A DNA stretch of 64,000 nucleotides from Lotus japonicus. Lineage: Eukaryota; Streptophyta; Magnoliopsida; Fabales; Fabaceae. This document shows positions 32,805 through 42,554 of this stretch, in pieces. Where the stretch lies: assembly GCF_012489685.1 (NCBI RefSeq), contig NC_080044.1:52204964-52268963 (forward strand), in the 5' to 3' direction. Within the stretch, counting starts at the first letter, position 1; each line of letters starts with the position of its first letter. Made by a program: the position numbers and the translations under genes. Below the pieces are notes generated by a model, which worked only from the letters and a program-made list of their open reading frames with translations, did no database searches and was not told where the DNA came from.

Positions 32805-35642
32805 ATGGTGAGTCAAACCAGAAGATCTACTGCAGATGCACCTCAGTTCCCTCACATGGTAGTTGGTCTAGCAACGGGTCAAAGGGGCCCTGAGAATCCG
32901 ACACCAGATCAAGGTCAAGCTCAAGAGCAGATTCTTCCAATTGCAGAACGGGGCTGTGCCGTTCACTGTGTATATGCTCCTGAGGAACTCCAAGTCCTGG
33001 CAGAATGGAGATTCGACCTCGACAACCTGGCTACAAATGGGTATGATCTTCGTCCTGAAGTCCAAGCTCAAGGTTGGGGAAATTACTTCAACAAACTTCG
33101 AGGACCGGTGTATGATAGACTGGTAAAGGAATTCTGGAAGCACGCCGACTGCGATGATATTCAGGTGGTATCTCATATTCTTGGAAGAAAGATCATCATC
33201 ACGGAGAAGTCCTTCGTGACCTTGCTGGGTGCAGACACTGCTTATGGGTATCGTTTCCAACTCACGGAATCGAAGCTGAAACCCAGCACCAAGGATACAA
33301 TCAACCAGGCCCTGTACACCACCTTCAAACCGGGCAAGACGAGTTACAAGGTGATGGACCTTCATCCCAAGCTCAGGATCTGGCACAAAATTTTGCTACA
33401 CTGCATAAACCAGAGACCAAAGGGCAGTTCTCCAGACTACATCAACTTCAACCAGAAGGTGATGTTGTTCTTCATCCAAGACCAGAAGAAGATCTGCCTT
33501 CCCTACTTCCTGTTCTCCTACTTGAAGGAATGCATCCGGAAGTCTCGCACCACTGCCTCCATCAAGTCAGCAATCAAATATATCCCCTTTGGGAGACTGC
33601 GCTCAGACTTTCTCATTGAAAGCAACCTGGTGCAAGATCTGGTCAATGCTGGATGTGTAGAGGATCTGAGCACCATGGTCAGTGATGTCTTCACTGCAAA
33701 TTCTCTGAAGAAGATGGGTTTGGTCCAGAAGAAGATTGCTCCTGCTCGTGAAGACACATCTTCTGAGATCAGAAGCAGAAGGATGCCTCTGAATGACTAT
33801 CCTCTATGGACTCAGGCAGACAATCCTGACGCCATTAGGTGCTATGTTGATGACCTAAGGGCTCAAGGATTCGAAATTGATCTTGATGATTTCGTCAGCA
33901 GACTGCCACCAGCTCCAGAGTTTCCTTCTCCTCCCAAGAAGAAAGCTCAGAGGAAGATGATACTGGACGAATCTTCTGAGGAATCCGATGTCCCTCTGGT
34001 CAAGAAGAAGAAGAGAAAGCCTGATGATGGTGATGATAGTGATAATGAGGATGGTCCTCCTAAGAAGAAGAAGAAGCAGGTCAGAATCGTGGTGAAGCCT
34101 ACTCGGGTGGAACCAGCTGCTGAAGTGGTCAGAAGGACTGAACCTCCTGCCAGAGTGACTAGATCATCAGCACATTCAAGTAAGCCTGCACTTGCTTCTG
34201 ATGATGATTTGAATTTATTTGATGCACTCCCTATATCTGCCATGCTCAAACACTCCTCAAATCCCCTCACTCCTATTCCTGAATCCCAACCAGCTGCACA
34301 AACCACCTCTCCACCACATTCCCCAAGATCTTCATTCTTTCACCCTTCCCCTACTGAAGCACCTCTCTGGAATTTGCTTCAGAACCAACCCTCTAGGTCA
34401 GAAGAACCTACCTCTCCCATCACCATTCCATACAACCCACTCGAACAACCAGAGCCTACCCACACAGAACATGAACCCAGAACCTCTGATCACTCTGTCC
34501 CAAGAGCATCAGAACGTCTGGCTCTCAAACCCACGGATACAGACTCTTCCACAGCCTATACACCCGTATCCTTCCCAACCAATGTTGCTGATTCTTCTCC
34601 CTCCAATAACTCTGAATCCATTAGAAAATTCATGGAGGTCAGAAAAGAAAAGGTGTCTACCTTAGAGGAATATTACCTCACTTGTCCAAGCCCTAGGAGA
34701 TATCCTGGCCCTAGACCTGAACGTCTAGTTGACCCAGATGAACCTATCTTGGCCAATCCTTTACAAGAGGCAGACCCTTTGGCTCAACAAGCTCACCCTG
34801 CCCCTGACCAACAAGAGCCTATTCAACCAGAACCTGAACCCGAACAATCAGTGTCTAACCACTCCTCGGTAAAATCACCCCATCCTCTGGTTGAAACTTC
34901 AGACCCTCACCTTGGAACCTCTGAACCCAATACTCAAATGATTAACATTGGTTCTCCACAAGGTGCCTATGAAGCTCATAGCAGCAATCACCCAGCCTCT
35001 CCTGAAACCAACCTCTCCATAATTCCTTATACTCACCTCCAACCCACATCTCTCTCTGAGTGCATCAATATTTTCTATCATGAAGCCTCTTTGAGGCTCC
35101 GCAATGTGCATGGTCAGACTGACCTCAGTGAGAATGCTGAACGTGTGGCTGATGAGTGGAACAATCTAGGCACTTGGCTGGTGGCTCAAGTTCCAATTAT
35201 GATGCAGTTCCTGCATACAGAGGGAAGTCAGAGCATTGAGTCTGCCAAGCAAAGGTTTGCTCGAAGGGTGGCTCTTCATGAACAAGAACAGAGACACAAG
35301 CTTCTTGAAGCTATTGAAGAAGCCAAGAGAATGAAAGCTCAAGCAGAAGAAGCTGCACGTCAAGCAGCAGCTCAAGCTGAACAAGCCAGACTAGAGGCAG
35401 AGCGACTTGAAGCTGAGGCTGAAGCTCTTAGATGCCAAGCACTTGCACCAGTTGTGTTTACTTCTGCTGCTTCTGCTTCCATTCCAGATTCTCAAGCTGC
35501 TCAGAATGTTCCTTCCGGTTCTGCTCAGTCAAGCTCATCCAGACTCGACATCATGGAACAGCGTCTTGACATTCATGAATCCATGCTGATTGAGATGAAG
35601 CACATGATGATGGAACTTCTGCGACGAACTGACCAACCTTAG
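32805..35642 (+). CDS. SireB ORF3, unit B2, envelope-like / plant transposon-domain protein
   Basis: An intact ORF of 945 aa from the ATG in GAAGATGGTG. About residues 70-260 form the plant-transposon domain (YDRLVKEFWKHADCDD, ITEKSFVTLLGADTAYGYRF, YKVMDLHPKLRIWHKILLH). Around residues 395-430 are two basic clusters (VKKKKRKPDD, PPKKKKKQVR) suggesting nuclear entry. About 450-740 is Pro/Ser/Thr/Gln-rich and probably disordered. About 810-880 is an Ala/Glu/Lys coiled coil, then SRLDIMEQRLDIHESML and a Met-rich end. No membrane span follows the ATG, so a classic envelope is unlikely. The M copy is the same except for a stop, a shorter coiled coil and scattered changes. Downstream neighbour is the antisense aORF. 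The role is unknown; particle, chromatin or partner binding through the coiled coil are inferences. Confidence 0.85.
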   Translation: MVSQTRRSTADAPQFPHMVVGLATGQRGPENPTPDQGQAQEQILPIAERGCAVHCVYAPEELQVLAEWRFDLDNLATNGYDLRPEVQAQGWGNYFNKLRGPVYDRLVKEFWKHADCDDIQVVSHILGRKIIITEKSFVTLLGADTAYGYRFQLTESKLKPSTKDTINQALYTTFKPGKTSYKVMDLHPKLRIWHKILLHCINQRPKGSSPDYINFNQKVMLFFIQDQKKICLPYFLFSYLKECIRKSRTTASIKSAIKYIPFGRLRSDFLIESNLVQDLVNAGCVEDLSTMVSDVFTANSLKKMGLVQKKIAPAREDTSSEIRSRRMPLNDYPLWTQADNPDAIRCYVDDLRAQGFEIDLDDFVSRLPPAPEFPSPPKKKAQRKMILDESSEESDVPLVKKKKRKPDDGDDSDNEDGPPKKKKKQVRIVVKPTRVEPAAEVVRRTEPPARVTRSSAHSSKPALASDDDLNLFDALPISAMLKHSSNPLTPIPESQPAAQTTSPPHSPRSSFFHPSPTEAPLWNLLQNQPSRSEEPTSPITIPYNPLEQPEPTHTEHEPRTSDHSVPRASERLALKPTDTDSSTAYTPVSFPTNVADSSPSNNSESIRKFMEVRKEKVSTLEEYYLTCPSPRRYPGPRPERLVDPDEPILANPLQEADPLAQQAHPAPDQQEPIQPEPEPEQSVSNHSSVKSPHPLVETSDPHLGTSEPNTQMINIGSPQGAYEAHSSNHPASPETNLSIIPYTHLQPTSLSECINIFYHEASLRLRNVHGQTDLSENAERVADEWNNLGTWLVAQVPIMMQFLHTEGSQSIESAKQRFARRVALHEQEQRHKLLEAIEEAKRMKAQAEEAARQAAAQAEQARLEAERLEAEAEALRCQALAPVVFTSAASASIPDSQAAQNVPSGSAQSSSSRLDIMEQRLDIHESMLIEMKHMMMELLRRTDQP

Positions 35643-35839
35643 TTTTAGGATCTCTTCTTTTTCTTTCTTTTTATTTAACGTTGTTTTATTTAAACTCTGT
35701 TTCTTTTTATTTATTTATTCTACTTTATTCGTTTGTGTTTCTATATGCATATCTATATATATTTGTGTCACATATGTTTGCAAAAATCTTTTTATTCATC
35801 ATATTTTTATGTTTACATCATACATTCTTTCCCTAAAAT
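35643..35839. terminator. AT-rich convergent 3' region between ORF3 and aORF (B2)
   Basis: Counterpart of 20467-20668. AATAAA motifs read on the minus strand (about 35795, 35720 and 35670), in the aORF direction; none is obvious on the plus strand. Confidence 0.5.
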
Positions 35840-36232
35840 CTAGAATGGAGGATCCCTCCTCATTCTTCTGCACTCCTGGCGCTGCTCTGACCTATCCTTC
35901 TCCAGACGCTCCAGTACATGCTGGATGTTGCTGAGCCTGTCCTCTAGCTCATCCCTCTCCAGAATCTCTTCTGCAGTCTTGAGCTTCTCTTCCAAACCTT
36001 CTTTTTCTTCCAGCAGCTTGAGTTCAAGCCGGCTGAGTTCTTGCACCTCCTCCACGAAGGCAAGAAATTCCCTCAGGTCTCTCTCCAACTCTGGACGCAG
36101 GTCCTCTTCCAGCAGTGTCCGTGTCAGCTCCGCAATGGTCGTTGTACCCTCTGGATGCCTGATGTTCAGGAACAAGTCCTCCTCAAAGGCCTTCTTCCTC
36201 AGCTCTTCTAGTGCTACGATGTATGATGCCAT
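35840..36232 (-). CDS. SireB antisense accessory ORF (aORF), unit B2 copy
   Basis: A 130-aa intact ORF on the minus strand while the element runs plus. The sequence is almost that of 20074-20466 (differences such as LREF for LKEF, KEGLEEKLKTA for KESLEEELNTA, LED for LKD), all conservative in a helical region. Probable coiled coil at about residues 35-115, Arg-rich C-terminus, no recognised domain. It has its own TATA box at 36289-36297. Start chosen at ATGGCATC, preceded by an A-rich leader. The two SireB copies plus the diverged SireC1 copy share start, length, the RHPE and FLAFVEE blocks and the C-terminal PPF, which argues for real coding. Antisense RNA from this unit would overlap the 3' end of the element only if it read past 35640. 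Confidence 0.75.
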   Translation of the reverse strand: MASYIVALEELRKKAFEEDLFLNIRHPEGTTTIAELTRTLLEEDLRPELERDLREFLAFVEEVQELSRLELKLLEEKEGLEEKLKTAEEILERDELEDRLSNIQHVLERLEKDRSEQRQECRRMRRDPPF

Positions 36233-37038
36233 TTTTTTTCCTTACTGAAAATTGTTCGAGGTGTGAAGCTTACCTTTCTCTCCAACGCTTTATATAGGCT
36301 TCACTTTCTCTCTGAAAGTTAATGCTTCTACAGTTTCTCGAGGTTAAGTTCTTGGTAACTGACCCTTCTCTTTACTCACTTGACCGGTGGTAAACGTTCT
36401 TCTCCTGCATTAACTCTTCTATTTTATTTCGCCTAACTCTGATTCTTGCATCGTTTTGATTTCCTTTAAACTTAGACCTTCTCTAAGGGGGAGTACCTTG
36501 TACTTCAAGCTAAGTTTTTCACACCCCAAGCTTTTTGCTTATGACAAAAAGGGGGAGTAAACCCAGTTTTTGATGTGTAAGATGTGTTAGTGTGATTTAT
36601 TTTTCTTTTGGAGATTTTAAGAGTTCCACCTTCATGACCATAGATGTGTCACTGGGCAAATACAAGGAATACATTTCACTTCTTCTGAAGTGATTATAAG
36701 TTGACTCTGATACCCAAGACTCTGATACCTTGTCCATGACTCTGATTACTTATGCGCTCTGATTACTCGATTTTCATCTATGTCATAAGTTTTTCACTCT
36801 GAACTCTTATATTATTTAGCTCAGAATCTAGACTTTACTAACGTTTTCATCAAGTATTAGATTCAGGGGGAGCTAAGCTCAGAATCAAGCAGTGACTTGA
36901 ATTCAGAATGAGCAAGATAAACTATTCACATCAGGATAAGTCTTATTCTATATCTCTAAACTCTGAGTGAATTCAGTTTAATGTTTAAGAATTGTTCATC
37001 AAAAATCTTAGTTTTGTCATCATCAAAAAGGGGGAGAT
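36233..37038 (+). other. B2 3' noncoding region with repeated polypurine tracts
   Basis: Purine tracts at about 36485-36493 (TAAGGGGGAG), 36545-36558 (CAAAAAGGGGGAG), 36864-36872 (CAGGGGGAG) and 37025-37038 (AAAAAGGGGGAGAT). The last abuts the LTR. Multiple tracts are typical of Sireviruses. Confidence 0.8.
36289..36297 (-). promoter_or_regulatory. TATA box of the B2 aORF
   Basis: TATATAAAG on the minus strand, about 57 bp upstream of the ATG at 36232, with the same leader as in unit M. Confidence 0.6.
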
Positions 37039-38249
37039 TGTAAGATCAAGTTTTGATCTAGTAGTACAACTCTATGTTTTGATGATTACAAGTTAACCTT
37101 TTGATATGAACAATTGTGGTACTCTAACGTGTTTGTCTGAGTGTGCTATTTGCAGGTTCTGACCTCAACTCAATCTCACACAAATCAGAAGCACTGTGTA
37201 TAAAGAGTGACCCAAGCAACGCTTTCGCATTCACCATGTTCAGTATGAACAGTGGAAAAGCTTCAGAAGTTCTGAAGTTATACAAACTCTGATGTGGACT
37301 CAGTCACTAGAAGCTCTGAAGATCCAGAAGTTCTGATAACCAAGAAACACTGAAGGTTCAGATGTTCTGATGGTGTAGAAGACTCTGAAGATCCAGAAGC
37401 TGAATAGTGGAAACTCTGAAGTCCAGAAGCAAGAAACTCTGAAGGCCATGTTCTTCCCTCTGAGTTCAGAATCAGAAGATACAATGGTCAGAGGATCTGT
37501 GCTTTCCCTCTGACTCTGATCAACCAGCTTCACAAGTTCCAATATGAAGCATTCCCCTGATCAGAAGTCTCCTAGGTTTAAAGGTCGCGTCGCTATCCAA
37601 GTACAAAAGCTACTGTACCTTCCTGACGACCTACCTAACGTTCTCAGCCACAGCAGAAGCTGGATTTTCCAGAACTGCCCTCCAACGGTAGCATTTCCCA
37701 TGCATGGCTCAACCCTAATCCTTGGAGTATATAAAGAGGCTGAAGACTGAAAGAAACGGCTAGAAGAAGCATTCACATACGCAAGACATATTCAAAAAAT
37801 CTTCTAAGTTTTCTTTCATCTGAAATTCATTGAGTTTACTATTAGCTTTTTAGAAGCAAATCTCTTGTAAACAATTCTTTGATAAACAGTTTGTTTAGTT
37901 CCTTTAGGAGATCAAGGTTGATCGGATCCTAAAGAAGACTAAGAGAGTGAATCATAGTGTGAGCTAAGTTAGTGTAATTGTTAGTCACTTGTAGGTTTCA
38001 AGTGCAGTTGTAACTCTTACCTGATTAGTGGATTGCCTTCATTCTAAGAAGGAAGAAATCACCTTAACGGGTGGACTGGAGTAGCTTGAGTGATTTATCA
38101 AGTGAACCAGGATAAAATCCTTGTGTGCTTTTCTATCTCTTATCTTTAGCACTTAAGTTCTCGAAAGATTTGTCAAAATCTTTAAGGTGGAAGTTTTATA
38201 CTGAAAACGTTATTCAAACCCCCCCTTTCTACCGTTTTTCATACCTTCA
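37039..38249 (+). mobile_element. SireB LTR 4, 3' LTR of unit B2 and of the composite
   Basis: 1211 bp, TGTAAGATC...ACCTTCA; TATA box at about 37728-37736. It is followed by ACAGC (38250-38254), the second copy of the composite's target duplication. Confidence 0.95.
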
Positions 38250-38786
38250 ACAGCGACCTGTCCTTTCACCAGCTGACTTCTGATCTGGTGTGCTTCAGAT
38301 GGAAGTTGGTGAAGCTTCTGATCAGTGTCAGACGGAAGCTTGGATCCTCTGACCTTGCAACTTCTGCTCCTGGACATGTTCTTCAGAACTTCTGAATGCC
38401 AGAGCTAGAATAGCTTGGGTCTTCAGAGCCAACTTCTTGCCGGTCTTCAGAACTTGAGTCTTTCTTCTTCAGGACCGTTCCTTCTGGAACATCTGGTCTT
38501 CAGAACTTCTGACTCCGGTTCTTCAGTACCTCTTGTGAGTTTCTAACTTCAGAACTTCTGAAGTATATGCCACTGTTCTGAGCGAACATGGTAAGCTTTA
38601 GAACTCTCTTATGGTTACCCTTGGATCTTTATCTTCTGATTGAATAAGCTTGGGTCAGAATCAGAACCTGTTTGTCACAACTAAAAGAGACAAACGTTAG
38701 AGTACCATAATTGTTCATCCTCAAAAACCTTAATTGTAATCATCAAAATATAGAGATGCAACCACTGATCAAATCTTGATCTTACA
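38250..38786 (-). mobile_element. SireC2 3' LTR, part 2 (with ACAGC duplication at 38250-38254)
   Basis: Continues the LTR of 5376-6083. On the minus strand it starts TGTAAGATCAAGATT, like SireB, and its U3 carries the same kind of CAGAACTTCTGA repeats though the sequence has diverged. The left edge is the second ACAGC. Confidence 0.85.
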
Positions 38787-39558
38787 ATCTCCCCCTTTTT
38801 GATGATGACAAAACAAGTATTTTGATGAACAATTCTAAGTCAATAAACTGAATACACAAGAGAGAAGAGATCAGAGTTTAAACTTATCCTTGTGTAACGG
38901 TTTATATTGCTCTTTCTGAATCTTGGATAGCACCTGATTCTGAGCTGGGGACTCCCCCTGACTCCCCCTAAATCTAAGACTTGATGAGATGATGAAGAGT
39001 CTAGATTCGGAGTCTTAGTGATGTATACTCATCAGAAATTGATGGTTCAGAACTCGCGTAGATCACATGGAAACATAGAGTATTGTCCAGGTGTATTGGA
39101 ATAAGGCGTCAGAGGCATAAAAGTTTAGAAGATTGAACAAAATGCATTCCTTGTTTAGGACGCATGGCAATATCTATGTGCTATAAGTACTTGATACTTA
39201 TTCTCCTCACTGGTTTTATATTATAAAATATATTTACAAGTTTATCATCAAAACCATTTTATGTACTCCCCCTTTTTGTCATAAGCAAAAAGAGTGAAAA
39301 ACACAACCAATAACAATAACAATCAAGAAGTAATGCAGATAAGATGTTTGTTATTATTAATTAACGAAGATGAGTACAGAGGATAGAACAGCAAAACTAG
39401 AAGAACAATTTCAAGATACATAAGAAGGCACAAGAATTCTTCATAGAAAGAAGCTGAAGGTGTAAAGGACGAATGTCCTGATCAATGGAGGCTAACTGGG
39501 TAGCCAGTTCTTCCTTCAGAACTTCACTTTCACGGATACCAGGGGAGGAGGCAGCATC
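38787..39558 (-). other. SireC2 3' noncoding region with polypurine tracts
   Basis: On the minus strand, purine tracts at 38787-38800 (AAAAAGGGGGAGAT, next to the LTR), about 38949-38970 (two tracts of AGGGGGAG type) and 39265-39280 (CAAAAAGGGGGAGTA). No other feature seen. Confidence 0.75.
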
Positions 39559-39843
39559 CTAACCTGCTTCTTTTTGATCTTCTTCATGCTTAAGAAGCAT
39601 ACAAATGCCCTCGAACTGAGCTTCAAGGTCCTTCCGGCGAGAGGCCAGACGAAGGAGGTCGTTTAGAACTTCCTGAAGGTTTTGAAGACAATGAGTCTGA
39701 TGGGATGTCAGCCAACAGTCTAAAAGATTTTCAATCCTCCCAAGAGCTTGAGAGATTTGAGAGAAAGAGAGATTAACACTCCAGGAGAAGACCTGGTCAA
39801 ATACCAGAGCCTTGAGTTCAGAGATTAATTCAACAGAAGTCAT
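39559..39843 (-). CDS. SireC2 small accessory ORF, sense orientation
   Basis: A 94-aa ORF from ATG at 39843, opening MTSVELISELKALVFDQVFS and ending EDQKEAG. It lies in the same slot as the SireB aORF (between ORF3 and the polypurine tracts) but on the element's sense strand. The content is Leu/Gln/Glu-rich and helical (LQNLQEVLNDLLRLASRRKD). On the minus strand a TATA-like CTTTATAATC lies about 70 bp upstream, followed by a CT-rich leader, so a separate promoter is plausible. Similarity to the SireB aORF is limited to a helical pattern and I do not claim homology. Function unknown. Confidence 0.45.
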   Translation of the reverse strand: MTSVELISELKALVFDQVFSWSVNLSFSQISQALGRIENLLDCWLTSHQTHCLQNLQEVLNDLLRLASRRKDLEAQFEGICMLLKHEEDQKEAG

Positions 39844-40096
39844 TTCTGGTTTGAGAAGAGAAAGGGATGAGTTGAATTGAGTTGTGATGAGTAAGAAGGG
39901 AAGCAACAGATTATAAAGAAGAGAAGTAACAGAAAAACATGCATAAAACTCATCGAATCATAAATGCATGTGAGTTACTAAGAGAAGTGGACGGTGCATT
40001 GAATAAGTGTAGCAAAATTAAACATGGTCAAACATGAAATAAGTTCACAGATAATTAAAGCGATTAAATTATGCATGAAAGATAGATGAGAGGGGT

Positions 40097-42270
40097 TCAG
40101 GGCTTTGATGAAGAGGGTAGATTCTCAATCAAATACTTCATCATAGATTCCATTCTGCTTGAAGATTCCTGAATCTGCCGACTCTGTTCACTCTGAATGA
40201 TGCCTTGATGCTCAACCATCTGAAACAGTCTCTATTGATCATCTTGTATCCTATCAATTCTGGCAGCCAGGAGAGCAACTTCCGGATGTGGAGCTGATTC
40301 TAGAGCTTGAACTGGAGTAGGAATTTCTGCATCTGATGAACCTCCAGCAGTAACTTCAATCGATACTTGCATCTCAACTTCATCAACATCTGCATCTTCC
40401 AAAATGACTATCCCTTCAGTACTGTCTTCTGCAACCTCTGCTGGAATCATCTCAGCATCTTCTAAGGTACGTTCAGAGACAACATAGGTTCTTTCAGCCA
40501 TAGCTCTTCGCATGGGTTCACAGACCCTGTGTAGCACTCTCTGCCTTTGCTCATAAGCTCTCTCAGAAGCATCATGAACTCTCAGACGTTTCTCATTGCT
40601 AAGCTGCTTCTGAAGCTCATAAGCTCTGCTTTCTGACCATCTTCCGAAGGCAGACCACAAACCATCAACCAAGGAAGCATCAAACTGATTATCAGTTACT
40701 TGATATAGCCATTGCAATCTTCTGGTTGCTTCTTTAGAGAACTCCTGAATGAGTTGAATAAGATTTTGAGGTCTGAAGGAGGGTGCCAAGGTCAAGATAG
40801 GCTGAGAAGTTCTGGTTGCATTGGAGCTTGAAGCATTAGAACCTTCAGTTCTGTGTTGTCCTGAAGGAGCAGAATCAATCTCATGGACCTTCTCTATTCC
40901 TGAATCATCAGATTCATCCATATGCTCAGCCTCAGAAATAATCACTTGCCTTTGCTTGGATGTAGCAGTCTTCTCAGGCGATGTGAAGCTCAGATCTCTG
41001 GAGTTCACCGTGGAATAATAAGACAAGGACACATAAGAAGATTCAGCAGCAGCATCTTGGAGCCGATCTTCAAAATAGGAAGCTACTTGCTGAATAGGCT
41101 GCACATTGAATGGAGGTTCGAGGATCTGAACATCATCATCCTCTTTTTCTTCTTCAGCAGGAATCTCACCAGTTTGTGTTATCAGGAGGGTCTTTGAGGT
41201 GGATGGAGGCTTGGGAGTGAAATGTTGAACCAAATTTCTCAGGGTAGCCTCACTTTGAGCAATACTTTGAATGAAAGAATTGAAAAGAGGTACAGGCTCA
41301 GTTGTGGTGGATGTGGAAGAGGTTTGAATTGAGATGGATGGAATGGCAGTGGTAGCTGTTTGATTGTTTGATTGGGGGGCTTGTGTTTCAGCTTGAGAAA
41401 AGGCTTGTGTATGAGGTTCTGTTTGAGTGGGAGCTGTTTGGATGTTTGATTGGGGGGCTTGTGTTTCAGCTTGAGAAAAGGCTTGTGTATGAGGTTCTGT
41501 TTGAGTGGGAGCCGTTTGGGTTGAAGTAGGCAGGGAAGTAGATATAGGCATAGGTTGTTCGGGAATAACTACTAAAGCAGAATCTAAGTTAATGCTTTCA
41601 GTACTTGCCTTACTTGGACTTCTGAGGGTTATTGATTTGGCAGTTCTTGCAGAATCAGAAGCAATCTTTGATCTCCTCTCCCTTCGTTCCTCTGAAGCAT
41701 ATTCAGATGCTTGCTTTGATTCTGGCCCCTTCTTCTGAAGTGGACCCTTCAGAGACAGTTTCTTCCTCTTGGCTAAGGGTGCTTCATCAGAATCCGTGGA
41801 TTGCTTCTGAAGATTCCCTTATAACTTGAAGCACATTCTCAATGATCTCACAATCATCCTGCTCAACTTCTTTCTCAACTTGAATTCTTTGCCTCTTGGC
41901 AAGAGAGACATCATCATCTTCAGTCTCTTCACCAGAAGATTCTTCTTGAGTTCAAGTGGAGGAAGCCATAGAGCTCTCAGAGCTATCTGATTGGGATTTC
42001 TGAGGTGGTTGCACTGAAGATCTTTTAGGAGGACGTTCTGGAATTGGTTCCCTAATAACCACAGATTTTGATGCAGCTTTCTTCTTTTTAGGTTCCTCTA
42101 TCAAAATCCCTTTGCCCTTAGGATCTGAAGGTTTGCTGCTTGTTGCTCTCTTGGATTTTCTTGTTGCCATCTCAGGAGGACTATCAGGAAGAATTTTGAC
42201 GAATTTCTCAAGAGTGATTGGATCTCCTTCACTTCTGAGCATTCTCACATACTCCAGAATGCGTGCTGGA
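40097..42270 (-). pseudogene. SireC2 ORF3, broken and cut by LTR-X
   Basis: The upstream piece (to 42248) reads MRMLRSEGDPITLEKFVKIL, matching the region of SireB ORF3 that reads DDLRAQGFEIDLDDFVSRLP, followed by basic KKKK clusters. After a stop at 41952 and frame changes, a 439-codon frame (40232-41551) carries the Gln/Thr/Ser-rich middle with a 26-residue unit present twice (41366-41521), then a block FRPQNLIQLIQEFSKEATRR like the SireB C-terminal region, an acidic stretch, and HPEVALLAARIDRIQ. A TAG at 40232-40234 is followed in frame by 44 more codons to a final stop at 40097. The 5' part is beyond the LTR-X insertion at 42271. It is inactive but shows the same ORF3 architecture in a distant family. 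Confidence 0.7.
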
Positions 42271-42554
42271 TGTAAGACCCGGTTTTATGGCATACTATTT
42301 TAATAATAATATTAAATAATATTCTGTGAATTGCTTGTGCTATATGTGATATTATGCCTTTTAAAAAGGTGATTAATTGTTAGAAGCAATATCAAGTCCT
42401 AGAAACCTCTAGACGTTGATGAGCGCGACGATACGAGAATTTTGACTATAGTATTGCTAGGGTTCGACGACGGTGACTTTTAGGTCAAAATCGACCCGAC
42501 GGCAGCGATGAGTTGGCGAATCGAGTCGACGAGGACGCTTTCGTGGGCCGCACC
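42271..42554 (+). mobile_element. LTR-X, first segment
   Basis: TGTAAGACCC marks a typical Gypsy LTR start that breaks the SireC2 ORF3 frame. After 284 bp it is interrupted by TekG2 and continues at 55446. The 5-bp duplication expected at 42266-42270 (CTGGA) cannot be checked because the other end is outside the window. Confidence 0.6.
42550..42554. repeat. Target site duplication GCACC of TekG2, left copy
   Basis: GCACC precedes the LTR start at 42555 and recurs at 55441-55445 right after the second LTR. Confidence 0.95.

Larger units (their letters stand above)
6084..38249 (+). mobile_element. SireB composite: rearranged Sirevirus array
   Basis: Four LTRs in order plus, minus, plus, plus, with internal segments: gag (plus), then gag, LTR, 3' region, ORF3, pol (all minus), then a nearly complete plus unit. 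The outer LTRs share the duplication ACAGC. Re-inverting about 8714-26366 gives a head-to-tail array: LTR-gag/pol-ORF3-LTR-gag, then the complete unit. So an inversion in a tandem array is the simplest reading; rearrangement of cDNA before integration is the alternative. Confidence 0.8.

Noticed and set aside
32805..35642. True retroviral envelope function for ORF3
   Set aside because: No signal peptide or membrane span after the ATG, strong basic nuclear-signal-like patches and a disordered middle; only an unproven upstream extension is hydrophobic.
26367..38249. Unit B2 as a separate simple insertion into unit M
   Set aside because: Flanks are TTGAA and ACAGC, so no matching 5-bp duplication, whereas ACAGC matches the far-left LTR at 6084.
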